Part shown: piece after piece, positions 39,737 through 54,262 of the stretch
How positions within the stretch are numbered: position 1 is the first letter of the stretch
How the letters are laid out: each line of letters starts with the position of its first letter
Assembly: GCA_020746105.1 (NCBI GenBank)
Contig: CM036620.1
Span: 30,413,916 to 30,477,915 of the forward strand
DNA length: 64,000 nt
Direction of reading: 5' to 3'
DNA from: Trogon surrucura
Taxonomy: Eukaryota > Chordata > Aves > Trogoniformes > Trogonidae
Program-made: the position numbers and the translations under genes
Notes under the pieces: generated by a model
What the model saw: only the letters and a program-made list of their open reading frames with translations
The model's database searches: none
Told to the model about the DNA's origin: nothing

Positions 39737-40579
39737 TAGGGATTGGAAGGGACCTCGAAAGATCATCAAGTCCAATCCCCCTGCCAGAACAGGAATGCCT
39801 AGATAATGCTACATAGTTACGTGTCCAGGCAGGTCTTGAATGTCTCCAGAGAAGGAGACTCCACAACCTCTCTGGGCAGCCTGTTCCAGTGTTCCGTCAC
39901 CCTCACTGAGAAGAAGTTTCTTCTCGAGTTTAAGCGGAACCTCTTATGTTCCAGTTTCAGCCCATTACCCCTTGTCCTATCAGTGGTTGTCACCGAGAAG
40001 AGCCTGGCTCCATCCTCGTGACACTCACCCTTGATATATTTGTAAACACTAATAAGGTCACCCCTCAGTCTCCTCTTCTCCAAACTAAAGAGCCCCAGCT
40101 CCCTCAGCCTTTCCTCATAAGGGAGATGCTCCACTCCCTTAATCATCCTAGTTGCCCTGTGCTGGACTCTCTCCAGCAGTTCCCTGTCTTTCTTGAACTG
40201 AGGGGCCCAGAACTGGACACAATATTCCAGATGGGGTCTCACCAGGGCAGAGTAGAGGGCAAGGAGAACCTCTCTCGACCTGCTAACCACCCCCCTTCTA
40301 ATACACCCCAGGATGCCATTGGCCTTCCTGGCCACAAGGGCACACTGCTGGCTCATGGTCATCCTGCTGTCCACCAAGACTCCCACCAGGTCCCTTTCCC
40401 CTACACTGCTCTCCAATAAGTCATTCCCCAACTTATACTGGAACCTGGGGTTGTTCCTACCCAGATGCAAGACTCTACATTTACCCTTGTTATATTTCAT
40501 TAAATTTTTCCCCGCCCAACCCTCCAGCCTGTCCAGGTCTCGCTGAATGGCAGCACAGCCTTCTGGTGTGTCAGCCACT
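39717..40579 (-). mobile_element. CR1 LINE fragment (right half of tail-to-tail pair)
   Basis: This is a minus-strand CR1 whose tail begins ATCACAGAATCACAGAATGT at 39717. ORF2 is nearly open over 40578-39817 (253 codons), from just after the RT active site ([21 protein letters not shown]) to the C-terminus, with one extra Val in the [12 protein letters not shown] segment. ACTAT at 39714-39718 and 40580-40584 may be a 5-bp target duplication. It is in sense orientation within TACR3 intron 3. Confidence 0.92.
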
Positions 40580-40839
40580 ACTATTCTGTCTCAGTGAGTG
40601 GCAGTAGGAGGTCCTGTTTTGGGAGATGCCATGAACCTGGCAATTTTCCATCTTCTATTTTCCTCATACTGCCCCATCATCCAAAATTGTATTAGAGAAG
40701 GGTCCATCCCTGCTTTGTCCTTGCAACATCTGTTTGTGAATTTATTACCTGTTAATTTGCTTAGTTCCTTTCTGAAACTTCTGAGACCATAGCATCTGGC
40801 AGGAGAGAGTTTCAGAAGCTCTTTACCAACTTTTAAATC

Positions 40840-41080
40840 ATCCTTTCTTCAAGTATTCCCTCTTCTACCTGCTTTAAACTGGTCTTCTCGTAGCTCTTAT
40901 ATGTCCAGGATTTGGTGACCAGCAATCTCTTTACTGCCGATGTGATTCTACAAACCTTGATCATCTCATCTCTTGGCCTCCTCCTCTCCAAACTGAGAAG
41001 TCCAGGCCATTTTAATCTCTTCATAAGACCTTTGATCATTTTAGTTACCCTTCTTCGGACTTTTTTTAAATCCATGAAAG
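40840..41080 (-). mobile_element. Ancient CR1-like LINE fragment
   Basis: A minus-strand reading gives LKKVRRRVTKMIKGLMKRLKWPGLLSLERRRPRDEMIKV. This aligns by eye with the CR1 ORF2 segment [20 protein letters not shown]...[18 protein letters not shown] but is strongly diverged. The plus-strand stretch just to its left (40600-40840) is probably part of the same old element, but I cannot show this. Confidence 0.6.
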
Positions 41081-44000
41081 AAAAAAAGTATAGAACAAAA
41101 CAAAGAAATATGTATGAGTGGCTACGTGTGAAGTGCATGAGCAGTAGTTCTTACAGAGACCATTTGTTCAGATCCCATCCTGTTGCTTACTTCTGTAGTC
41201 GATGAAAAGGGAGATATTTTGTATAAGCAGTTCAGAAAATTGTTAAAATTTTTGTGATTTCTTTTTGTAATGTTTACTTCTAGTCCTATAAGACTTCACC
41301 TGGATATATCTATTTATCTAGTAGAAGATGTCCGCACAGTAATTTTGAGTGGTTTCTGAATTCACATGTAATGGTGTTCTCGTGACATCATTATTCCTAC
41401 AGTCACATACTGGTTTTGATATTATTTTCTTTTTAGATGGAAGTCTTAAGTTTTCTACTGTTTAATTTTCTCCTCCACCATGTTGCATATACTGTATTAA
41501 GTCATTAAATAGATACATTTGACTGTAAATAGGCATAGGATGTCTACTTTTGCTGTCAAAATATACATATAAAAGTTTGAAGATTTCCTTATATAGTTAG
41601 ACTGGTAAATCTGTTAATTTCTTTAGTGATTCCTGTAACACTGAGAGTCACTAGCAAACATACAGGTGGGTTTTTTCTTCTAGTTTTACATGCAAATTTG
41701 CAAAACAATTTTGATGTTGGAAAAATGTTGCTTTTAATCAGTCTTGATTGCAGTAAGGAGTTGAGATACCCCTCAGCCTGTGTTAGAAGCAATGAATACA
41801 GTCACAGGCATAGGTATGGAAGAACCGTGAAAAAAATGCTGAAAAAAAAGGAATTATTTATTATCATAAAATTAATAGTCAGAGATAAGGGGAACTGTAA
41901 AGAAAAATATAAGTTAAGGAGATTCTTTTGTTTTCTTTTGTATTCTTCCTATTGAGACAAGGCAATGGCATCTTCTGAGAGAAATGGTATTTTTTTCAGA
42001 AGACAGTTATACCAGAACTGCACCTTTTGACAAAGACAACGGTGACTGATTGACTTTACTTATAGTACATCATTATCCCCACTTACATGTTAAGTAAATT
42101 GGAAGAGGGATTGGAACAGGTTAGATAGAAAAAAACAGAGTATGGAGATGACATCAGACAGCAAGCCTCTAAGTATTTGCATTGAATATAAAGAACACTT
42201 TGACCTAGTAAAACTGATAGTTATGTTATGAGCCACCTATATAAACCTCAGTTATGTATGATAGTATTTAAACTATCATCTTGTGAAGATGGGAACTGCA
42301 GGAGACCAAAGGATGTTGAGCTGAACATCAGTCAGTGTTAGGCCAGAAGCTTTTGGAAGAAAGGGTAATGGCTGCAAAGTGCCCACATGCAGTAAATGTT
42401 CAGAAGTTCAAAAGACTGATGTCAGGTGAATTTAAATGGTTCAGTCCCTGAGACATTTGATCTATCAAAAAAAAAAAAAAGAGAGTAATGGTAGTAGTCT
42501 CTTGCAGTCCTGAATTTCTGATAATTTGAAGTCTTTGACCCTTAAAGATACTGAGTATGACTGCGTTGCCCAACCTGTAGTGCATACTGTGAAACTCTTT
42601 GAATCCTTTGCTCTTTGATGCTGCTTTCAGAAGGATTCAGGGCACGTTGCACAGTTACACGTGTGAAATGGTGAGACTACCTAATGATCGACTAACGTCT
42701 TTCTCAAGCTTCAAATCTTTTCCTGACAAACATTGTTTCCTTTAAAAGTCTTGCATGAACTGTTCACTACCTTCTTAGCATTAAATACCATTTCAAACAA
42801 TCCTAATCAAAAATCTTGTGCACTTTATCGTAGCATAACGTGAAACAGGAAGTCAGCTATTTTAGATTTCTCCTTCATTTTAAGTGCACAGACTTTCCAT
42901 ATGACTGGATATCTGCATGCTAAATAGCAAGAAAAACAGGTAATTTTTCTGTCTGAATAAAGGAAAAGCAATAGCGCTGTTATCAGAGGCAGGCTGAGTG
43001 ATAGCTTTATTTGGCTTCCAGTCTGTTATTTCATCTCCATGAATGACCAATTATGATTCATCTTCCCAAATACCACTTATTTTATAAATCCTACCAGAGA
43101 GCACAGCAGTGGAACTGAGGGAACTCTGCCAATGAAGTCACTTACGTGGTTACAATATATCTGCACATACTTTAAGCCCCTTGTTGCATGTGTTGAAGGC
43201 ATCCATTCCTGTACTCTCACATATAAAGTGCTTTAATTGAGGAAACTACTCCTTGTCTCTTGCATACATTTAGAGTTCTAAAGAGGAGCCGCTTTTAAAA
43301 TATTCAAGGAATTTAATTGCACCCTTCATACCATGCAGTAAAAGCCAGCTTTTATCTTCAGAGACCTTTAGTTTTTATGACATGAGATGTTTATTTTACC
43401 TAGTCATTATGATAACAAGTGCTGAAGGTCTAGGATCTCCAGGTAGCTCTCCAAGTATATATTTTTCTTTCCACACTTTATTTTGCAAACTGTGTGTGTT
43501 ACAGAAAGCGGTTCCTTGGTTTATCTTTACAGTCAGACCCCAGGCACCCTCCACTGAGTATTTGCTCATTTTTTTTTTCCAGGGCAGTATTGGTAATAGC
43601 AGAGTTAATCAACCGGTGAGATCTTTTTCTGCTTACACGCTGTAGGAAAGGTAATTTTGTAACTTTGAAAATACACTTTTGGGTAAGTGAGGGTATGCAC
43701 AGGAAAGACTAAGGATAATGTTGGACTTTTATGGATAGCATTAAAGAGTGAAATGCTGATCTTTTGAAATGCTTTCAGCTTTTCTGGAAATTAGATCAAT
43801 AATTTCATTTTGGGGCAAATATGCAAAGCATACCAGTTAGTTTCCCATGATGCTTTTTCGTCATTTTCTTTCTGTTCACATTCCAAATCATCTTTGAATT
43901 GTTAGAAGGCAATAGTAGTGATAATGCTAGTCAACTGCATTTTACTTGCTTAAGAGAGACTAACATTTTACCTTCTAAAAAAAACCCCACAAACTATGTT

Positions 44001-44176
44001 TACAAAGAAAATGAGTAACATATTTGATTTCATAGGAGGTATTTCACATCATACCGTAAAGCTGTCTAGGCACGTCTACCATTCTACCAACTGAAGTTTT
44101 GCATTTTTCTCTTATGAGTCTGAAGAGCTGTAAATGAGGAAATGTTCCTAATCTTTCCTTTCATATATCCTCTGCC

Positions 44177-44302
44177 ATCCCCATTGGGTCCCCATGTGTT
44201 GCCTGATCTAGTTGAGAGGCGTCTCTGCCCATGACAGGGAGGCTGAATTAAATGATCTCTAAGGTCCCTCCCAGCCTAGGCCTTTCTATGATCTATTCTA
44301 TG
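44177..44302 (+). mobile_element. tRNA-Ile-like SINE, truncated copy
   Basis: This is a second copy of the SINE at 37.9 kb, on the plus strand. It starts within the T-arm region (ATCCCCATTGGGTCCCCATG), so it lacks the A box and most of the B box, then follows the body (GTGTTGCCTGATCTAGTTGAG) and the CR1-like tail to CTATGATCTATTCTATG. The 5' truncation is what reverse transcription from a CR1-type tail would give. It lies in TACR3 intron 3, antisense to the gene. Confidence 0.72.
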
Positions 44303-45319
44303 TTAACAGCTTTTTATATGTAGTATGTGGGGAAAAAACATTTCCATATTCCTGTCAGTGTTCTGAATGGAATGGAAACAACAGTGTTCCCCAGTATTTG
44401 CAGAAGTTCTCCTATTGCCTCAGGACCCAATGTGCTGCGCTCTGCTACTGCTACAGCGTGGTAGCAGGTACCACTGTTCAAACATATTCGCAGTGTCAGG
44501 AAGCAAAGTGGGCAATTGAAAATGTGCTCATCATTGTGAGTTGGAAGACCATGTTTGGCTACCATTTTTTTAAATACAAAAGGTTAAATGCATTTTAATA
44601 TGGAAATAATAAAAAAAAAGAAGGTCTGTCTTATTAAAGAAGAAAAGTTAGATTAAGAATAAGAAAGAAGCATTCATGGCACTGCAGCATCATGAAAACA
44701 GAACTGGAAATAGTCAGATACTCATTTCATAAAGCAATCCACAGTCTTGTTGGATTAGACAATACGTAACGGTGAAAAGGATGGAAAGAAAATAACTGGG
44801 GAAAAAAGTAGTTTGTATTTATCACCAAAAGTTATTGATTTAAAACCTAAATTATTTGATATGAACAGGCCTATCATCACTCTTTTCAAAGACACATGGG
44901 CCTTAGTCTACTGAAAATTACAGCAAGTTTCACTTTTCTTTCAGCAGGATGGGAATCTAACCTAAGAGGAACAAATGATTTGCTAGCCCATTGTTCGAAA
45001 CTCAACATTTTAGCTCTGTAAAGGCTAAACATTTGGGCTTGGTTTCCACATATCAGACACAGTATATGCCGCTGCATGTGGACTAAGAAGTTAAAATCCA
45101 AATGTCACCTTTATTTAATGATGAACAGTAAAGTTACAAAAATAACAGCTCGTGGACATGGAAGACAACTTGTCAAACAATGATTTTTTTTTGTTGAAGT
45201 AGGTCTCTCTGCTATGCTTTCAAGTGACTTGGTGTTTCTGAAGGAATATGCTGTGATACTTTACAACACAATTGCAGATGTTACCAGGTTTCACTTAGGG
45301 AGATTTGATGGAACAGTAC

Positions 45320-45470
45320 CTTTCTCTTAGCTTTGAGCTGCTCGTGATATTTGTTGGATGTATCGCCTGGTATTTCTCCTCCCCAGAGGGTAATTCCCAC
45401 TATGGAATAAGTGATGCCCATGACAAGCAGTGGAAAGCAGTAGACCAGCACAATCACAATGACGTGATAC
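45320..45470 (-). CDS. TACR3: TACR3 exon 3 (TM5 and third intracellular loop)
   Basis: This 151-nt exon encodes TM5 and the third intracellular loop, the main G-protein contact region. The acceptor is TTCATTGCAG ending at 45471. The first base G completes the Thr codon begun in exon 2, and 50 codons follow, ending in phase 0 with [13 protein letters not shown]5 is hydrophobic with the conserved Pro ([19 protein letters not shown]), followed by the tachykinin-receptor signature [17 protein letters not shown]. The donor at 45319 reads AAG|GTACTG. It has the obligatory GT but a poor match to the usual GTRAGT, and no better donor in frame lies close by. The flanking introns are about 14.9 kb (intron 3) and 1.5 kb (intron 2). 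Confidence 0.96.
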
Positions 45471-47217
<1,747 letters not shown>

Positions 47218-47394
47218 TTAGGGCTTGGAGAAGGATAAAAGCAGAGACATTTGTCTTCCTGGAGTTCTGATGGCTTTTTGCTCTTTGGGTGGTTGAGCCC
47301 CTATGAAGGCAGTGCTGGAAGAAAAAGAAGGCTCACTGAATATTATTTTAAAGTTTAAAGTTAACCATAAGTATACCAGTTGTGGGATTAAGGC

Positions 47395-48300
47395 ACTTTT
47401 GCCTAAACTTTAATTCTATCTGCAAGGCAATCATCTTGGCTAAAACACTTCCAGCCTGTCATCCTGTTGATATATGCCATCCTTGGCTGAACTATGCTCA
47501 TTATAATCTCATTATAATACCAAAACACACCTCCATCCCAAAAGCTACCCACCTCCAAGGTGCGACCACCCCTCACTGAGATTGTGCATTGAATTTTTCT
47601 AGTCTTTACTTTTAAATGCAAAGCGAGGAAAATTTACACCAATCACAATAAAGATACGCATGACTAGAGTCACTCAAGCTCCACCTGAAAGGTAACAAAT
47701 AATATTAAAATGGCCCTAGAGAGGGGGAATGTTAGGGAAGATTCCATCATCGGCAGGGGAGATAACACCATAGACCACCTCTGACTCCTGGGATCAGTCA
47801 ACGGGCTGAGCCTCTCTTTCCCCCCCATAGGGACGCTTTTGGGTAAGGTCTGAACACTTGGTTTCAACAAGTGCTGCCCTGGGATACTTAGAAAATCTTT
47901 ACAGAGCTGCTTATAATCTATTACATCTGTAACTTTTGCACGTGCTTTGCGGTCAGTCACTATCACCAGCAATCAAAACGAATTTGTGTATCTGTTGCTT
48001 GAATAATTTATATTTGATTCTAATCTGGCTGTGTGAGTCCCTGTTGACCCTTCTTCCATGGAGTTTGGCCGTGTGAGTATTTCATTCCGATCTGATCGTG
48101 TGAGTCCCTGATGACCTTGTAATTCCAGGGGTGCTGTCAGGTTGAAGACACATATTGACACCCTTGTGAAGGCTGGCTGTGTAATTCCAGGGATGTTGCC
48201 AGATTGAAGGCAATTGGGCGTGTTGCGTTAGCAACGTGGAATTTGACATCACTCAGAACCTAAACCTAGCCACCCCCAGCCCCTCTGGTATGTGAGGACA
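47395..48300. mobile_element. Possible LTR/ERV block in TACR3 intron 1
   Basis: This block starts only about 250 bp upstream of exon 2. It contains CAATCACAATAAAG (a polyadenylation-like hexamer) near 47643-47656. Three GTGTGAGT motifs occur at about 48032-48105, two of them followed by CCCTGTTGACC or CCCTGATGACC. GTAATTCCAGGG is present twice (48118 and 48181). These features are usual in avian retroviral LTR-type repeats. No ORF of interest is present. The ends are not defined. Confidence 0.38.
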
Positions 48301-51300
48301 AGCTGGAACACAAGGGAATTTAGCTTCTGCCAAATTGATTCTCAACAGGAGTTGTTGCCTCTCTCCTTTTAACGCAACACCAGTAGAGCAACTATTTCTC
48401 AAAGAGTTAGTTAATTCTGTTACTGCACAACCTGATTGAAAAGCAACATTACAGCTGGACCCTTGGTTACTCTGCTACATAATACAGGCTTTCTATCTAA
48501 TTAAACAATTAACAGCCAAGCTGTCAGGATTATTAGTCATCTGTCCAAAAGCTGTGGGAACCTGCTAAGTCTGCAGGCATTTATTTCAGTAGATATAGAC
48601 TGACTTTGGATCATCTGCCAAAGACCCCCAGGTTGCAACTGGTTCATACAGAGATTGAGAGAGGAGCCATATGACCATTTCCTCAGGCAATGTAGAAGTG
48701 ATAAAAGCACCAAGAGAAGCAGATGCATAAAGCATGAAAACATCTCATTTGCTTTCCAGTTCCTGTGTTCTCAGGTAGGATAGTATTCATGCTGCCCTAC
48801 AATTGTGCTGGCAATCCACATATGCTGATAGCTTCAGAAGAACATGCAAAAAGTCATTGAAAAGTTTGCTCTAAATAATTACAGTTTAAAAGCGTACAAA
48901 AAAGAGCAACAGGAAGATGTCAAGACAGTAACAGAAAAACAAGTCTTGTTTTCTCTCTTTTGATCTTTGCTATAGATGTTAGGAACAAGGGAGACAGAAA
49001 TTTTGTATTTTATATACTCCATATGATATACTTTATGTGGTTTTCACATTTTTCTTAGCATGACTACTGCTTTGATTTCTGGGCTAAACCCTGAATTAAC
49101 GTATTACCCACCATCTTCCCTGATTACACTGTTTTGTTTCATTTAACAATGACCAACTAGTGACTTGGAAAATCATGAATAATATTAATTAAATGGGAAT
49201 ACTATTCAAAATTTCTTCCGGTATTAGAGGGAATGCTGATAAGTATCAGCCAGAATCACATTTAAAGAAATTTTTGTACTTCCGTAAAACCAGGGAGATA
49301 CTGTCCAGTTCTCTGGTTATCTTTGACAATATTGTTGGAGTATACCAGTGATTTCCTAAAGGTACTCTGTGTTTGCATTTTAGGTTTCCAGTCTTCATGC
49401 CTGGTAACCGCCCTTATCCCTCTTTATTTCAGGTTTTAAATACAATTAGAAAGTCAAACCATGTCTGTTCCAGCCTACATGTGTAGAGAAAATATTTTCA
49501 GAACTTTCCAATATTGATTTCCTCTTTTTGTCATTTATACCTTCTAAAGGCATGGCAATAAGTGAAATATGTACTATGGCTCTTTGTCTACTCTTTCTGC
49601 ACATTTCTACCTCATATAAAGATGCATTGGGATAGATTCAGAGACTATTTTCTGTATGGAAAATTGCATAGGCAGTAATAGGCATTGTATGACAGCCCTG
49701 GAAAAAAATCACTTTGTCTCATCAGCATTTCTAGGATTTGTGCTATTGTTGAGACTCTAGATGTTGCTGTGGGTCTTAGAAGTTATAAAATCAGTTTACA
49801 CTCACAGAGAATGAATTATTTTGTAAGTAAGTAAGCATAAATTAGTAGATCCTGTTCCGAAGGGACACTAATAAGTGATTATTGTGATTTTTTTTGTCTA
49901 TGTTTGTACTTTTGACATTCATGGACAAAAAATTCCCACAGCTGTTAATGGTATTTACTTTTTGTCTTCACATCTTCTGCCTTGTCTTTAGATTATGAGA
50001 ATCCTTATATCGTTGTGTGACTGCTTAGATCTGTGCTTCCAGATTCAGGCAGGATTTGAGTTGAAATCTGTTGAAATTAGTGTATAAGCTGCCTTTGTTT
50101 TGAATCAATCCTTTTTGGATGAAAAAGTTCTGATCTGCTACAACTGGAAGAGTAACACTCATTTGAAACTAAGGAAGGCATGACATTTTCTAATTGCTAC
50201 AGTACATGCCTAGGTTCTAGGCAGACTTGCCCAAGAGTTTTAGGTACAACCATAAGCTAAAATACAACAATAATAACCTTCACAAGATAATGCTCCTGAG
50301 AAGAGTTTGTACAAGAATTGCTGCATCCGTATTTGCATGCCATGTTAAACAAATTTAATTCAAGATATTCCTTGCTTTTTAGAAATTTCATACTTGAGAG
50401 ATGTGTAATTATAGAATAGATATTTGTTTTAGAAAAAAATAACTCTGTTTATAGTTAATGATCAAATACGTGATAAATCCAGCATATGCCATAATAGTGG
50501 TGCTCAGCTTCTAGTAGACATAACTGTGCTAATACCTTAAAACATCTAAATACTGTCAGAAACAGGGAGTGATCTAAACCAGCTTTAGTTCTAAATCATC
50601 AATGTCCCTATCTAGAATTTCAAGCCTGTTCATTTCACATTGTTTTTACTGCACTTACATATTTCTTCCTACAGGGTAATCAGTTCCCCTCTCCTTTACC
50701 TGCCTTTTTTTTTTTTTCCCCAGCTAAACTGGTGCTTTTGATATTACATGCTATGAAATAGCTGGGTGTCTTGTCCTGAGAAAGCAGCAGATCTCATGAA
50801 AATTTACACCAGTTGGATTGTTCCCTTCTCCTCCAAAGTACAACTTGGCAATGAAGATAAATTTGTAGTCATGAGTCCTGTCTTCCAAATTGAGCTAACT
50901 TGAGCGTGGGTTGCCAGATACTGTCCAAAATGCTTGATGATTTTTGCCTGTAGTAGGTAAAAATAAATCATCGTTTTCACATGCTTGTGAGGCTCTTAAG
51001 GCATCTCCTTTTAGCCTGAAATAATTCCTTTCACTTGCAGGCTTTCGTCAGATTGCACATTGATGTTAATTTATGTGCTATTGTCAGATTTCTATTACAC
51101 TCACATTATTCTTATTTTCAGATGTATTATTCTTATTCCCTATAGGTACCCTCAGTAATTATCTTTGGCTAAGATAAAATTCTGTTGTTTATCTCCCTGT
51201 CTGGTGACTGCCCTTTAAAGATGTGGACTGTTTGTGTGAAATGACTCATGCAGCTGTACTGGTGGAACTTTTTAACTATTGGCTGTCTGACTGAAGTAAG

Positions 51301-52186
51301 TCAAACGACAAAGATCAGATGAAAATCAGGCTACTTGTCTTTCTTGTTGAAATTTGAGTGATAAGCCAGCGTCTTAGCTTTTGCACAAAATAGATTACAA
51401 AGACTTAGCAGGCAGTCATTCTAACAAACAAGATGGGGAGGAGGTGGGGAAACATTGACCATTCCCTCACTAATGCCTTTGTACAGGAAAGACTCAGCTG
51501 ACCAGAGTACTGACAGCTCTCTACTACTGAGTCTTTCATAACAAATCTAATTTACTCTAATTTGCCAATACACTAACCATTACAACTTGTTCCCTAAGTG
51601 ATTTTAGCAACAAATTTGCTTAATTAACATAGTGAGATATTGTTTTAAAGCTGCAATTGTTACACTCACTCAAATTTGTCATACAAGTTTTGCAGCATTT
51701 TCCTCGAAAGCTGTCATTGTCATAATTAAAGACAGTGGAAATTGTGGAATGACTATCAGATGCAGATTTTAAAACGTCTCCTTAGTTGAGCTGTATCTGC
51801 ATGTTAATCTCTGTAGCTAAAAGCAGCTCAGAAGAGAACGGAGTTCTTCCTGCACTGTTAGCTGGCATTTGCTGAGAGGGCTTAGTCACTCTTGTATATA
51901 ATATTGTTTGCTGGAAAGGTTATCTTGCCATTACTGGTACATGAGGCTAATAAGTTGTTTGTGTATCTCTTTAGTTTCAACGTGAAAGGAGCAGTAGCTA
52001 ATTTTTTATTTGGCTCTTGCCTTTGATCTCTGTCCATTTTGGCTAGGTCGTTTCCATCACAGTTGAAAGCTCCTACTAGCACAGGCTAGAGGTTGTATGC
52101 TTCAGTGTTGCTCAGAAAATTAATGAAGTGACAAGGCTAAATATGGGATAAATATGGGATAATGTATATGTATGATGGAGGATATT

Positions 52187-53575
52187 CACAGAATCACAGG
52201 ATGTTAGGCGTTGGAAGAGACCTCAAAAGATCATCTAGTCCAGCCCCCCTGCCAGAGCAGGATCACCTACAGTAGGTCACACAGGGACGCGTCCAGGTGG
52301 GTTTTGAATGTCTCCAGAGAAGGAGACTCCACAACCTCCCTGGGCAGCCTGTTCCAGTGCTCTGTCACCCTCACAGTGAAAATGTTTTTCCTAATGTTTT
52401 TGTGGAACCTCCTATGTTCCAGCTTGCACTCATTGCCCGTTGTCCTGTCATAGGAAATCACTGAGAAGAGCCTGGCTCCGTCCTCCTGACACTCACCCTT
52501 GACATGTTATTTTAGCTTTGCCAAGCTGAAGAGACTTCAGTGTTTCCTCATAATGGAGATGTTCCACTCCCTTGATTATCTTTGTGGCTCTGCACTGGAC
52601 TGTCTAAAGCAGTTCCCTGTCCTTCTTGAACTGAGGGCTCAGAACTGGACACAGTGTTCCAGACGTGGCCTCCCCATGGCAGAGTAGAGGGGCAGGAGAA
52701 CCTCTCTCGACCTACCAGCCACCCCCCTTCTAATACACCCCAGGATGCCATTGGCCTTCTTGGCTCCGAGGGCACATTGCTGGCTCATGGGCATCCTCCT
52801 GACCCCCGGGTCCCTTTCCCCTACACTGCTCTCCAACGCATCAGTCCCCAACCTAGACTGGTAGTTGGGGTTATTCTTTCCTAGATGCAAGAGTCTACAC
52901 TTGCCTTTGTTGTATTTCATAAAATTTCTCCCTGCCCAACTCTCCAGTCTGTCCAGGTCTCACTGAATGGCAGCACAGCCTTTTGGTATGTCAGCCACTC
53001 CTCCCAGTTTTGTGTCATCAGCAAACTTGCTGACGGCGCACTCTCTTCCCTCATCCAGGTCATCGATGAATATATTGAATAGTGCTGGTCCCAGTACTGA
53101 CCCCTGAGGGACTCCACTAGATAGAGGCTTCCAGCTAGACTTTGTCCCATTGACCATAACTCTCTGACGTCTTTCCTTCCACCAGTTCACAACCCACATC
53201 ACTACCTGATTATCTAGTCCACACTTCCTCAGTTTAGCTATGAGAATGCTGTGGGAGACGGTGTCAAATGCTTTACTGAAATCCAGATAAACTACATCCA
53301 CTGCACGGCCATCATCTATCCCCCTGGTTACATTTTCATAAAAGGCTATCAGGTTGGTCAAACATGACTTCCCCTTGGCAAAGCCATGCTGACTGCTCCT
53401 AATGACCCTCTTATCCTTGATATGCCCAGAGACAGCACCGAGGATAAGTTGTTCCATCATCTTTCCAGGGATGGAGGTGAGGATAACTGGACTGTAGTTA
53501 CCTGGGTCCTCCTTCTTGCCCTTTTGGAAGACTGGAGTGACATTCACTTTCCTCCAGTCCTTGGGCACCCATATA
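52187..53575 (-). mobile_element. CR1 LINE, long 5'-truncated copy with broken ORF2
   Basis: This is a minus-strand CR1 of about 1.39 kb in TACR3 intron 1 (sense orientation), with the tail at 52187. The RT core reads openly over 53568-52960, including [25 protein letters not shown] and [10 protein letters not shown]. The C-terminal part over 52920-52267 is broken by indels, such as the shortened DSRMTMSQQ region near 52795 and a deletion near 52510. The active-site Asp residues are kept, but the element cannot encode a complete protein and lacks the endonuclease domain. Confidence 0.93.
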
Positions 53576-54262
53576 TCATCCCTACATATTCCAATTAACC
53601 ATGGCTGACACCTGTCTTTCTTGGTAAATCTCTGTCTTTAGGGCACATTTTCTTACTCTGATATCCTTACATATATTTTTATGGCAAAGTGCCAGTTACA
53701 AGGGTGAGCAGCAGACATGCTGTCTGAATTGTGCACTGAGGGGTGCTGGACATAGTGTAGAAAAAGGGATTGTGTGAGTAGACTTGGAATGAAAGTGGGA
53801 ATGATGAGATACAGAATCTGGAGCAAAAGCAAAAGAACTGAGAACCAGTTTGCTGAATGCCAAAATAGGCATATAAGGAATTATGAAAAACTAATAGTAA
53901 GAGAAGCAAAGAAAGGAGAATTGTAGAATAATAGCAGAAGGGAATTGGGTTGAGAGAGGAGAGAATAAGAAAGGAAACTGTGGTGATTTAAAGGCAAAAG
54001 ACGCATGAGAAAAATCAGCCCTAGCGGACCAGAGATTCCAGGGTGAGTAGAACTGTTAGAAGAGCACAATATTTTGATAGTAGAACTCTGTGGTGGCAAT
54101 CCCTTTTGCCTCTTCACCTCCCAAAGAGTTGTTCTCTCCGTGAGCAGCCAACCATAAACTGTGTGCAAGAGGAACAGGTGCTCCAACGTCATCTGTCTTA
54201 ATGACTGTTTTGATTCTCCACTGTTATTTTGAGTGGCCTGGACTTTCCAGTCCTTTGTTCAG

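Noticed and set aside
39946..40419. 157-codon plus-strand ORF
   Set aside because: Antisense reading of the CR1 at 39.7-40.6 kb. Similar antisense frames occur over every CR1 copy in the window.
39817..40578. 253-codon ORF as a host gene
   Set aside because: It is the C-terminal part of CR1 ORF2, with the CR1 tail immediately after it.
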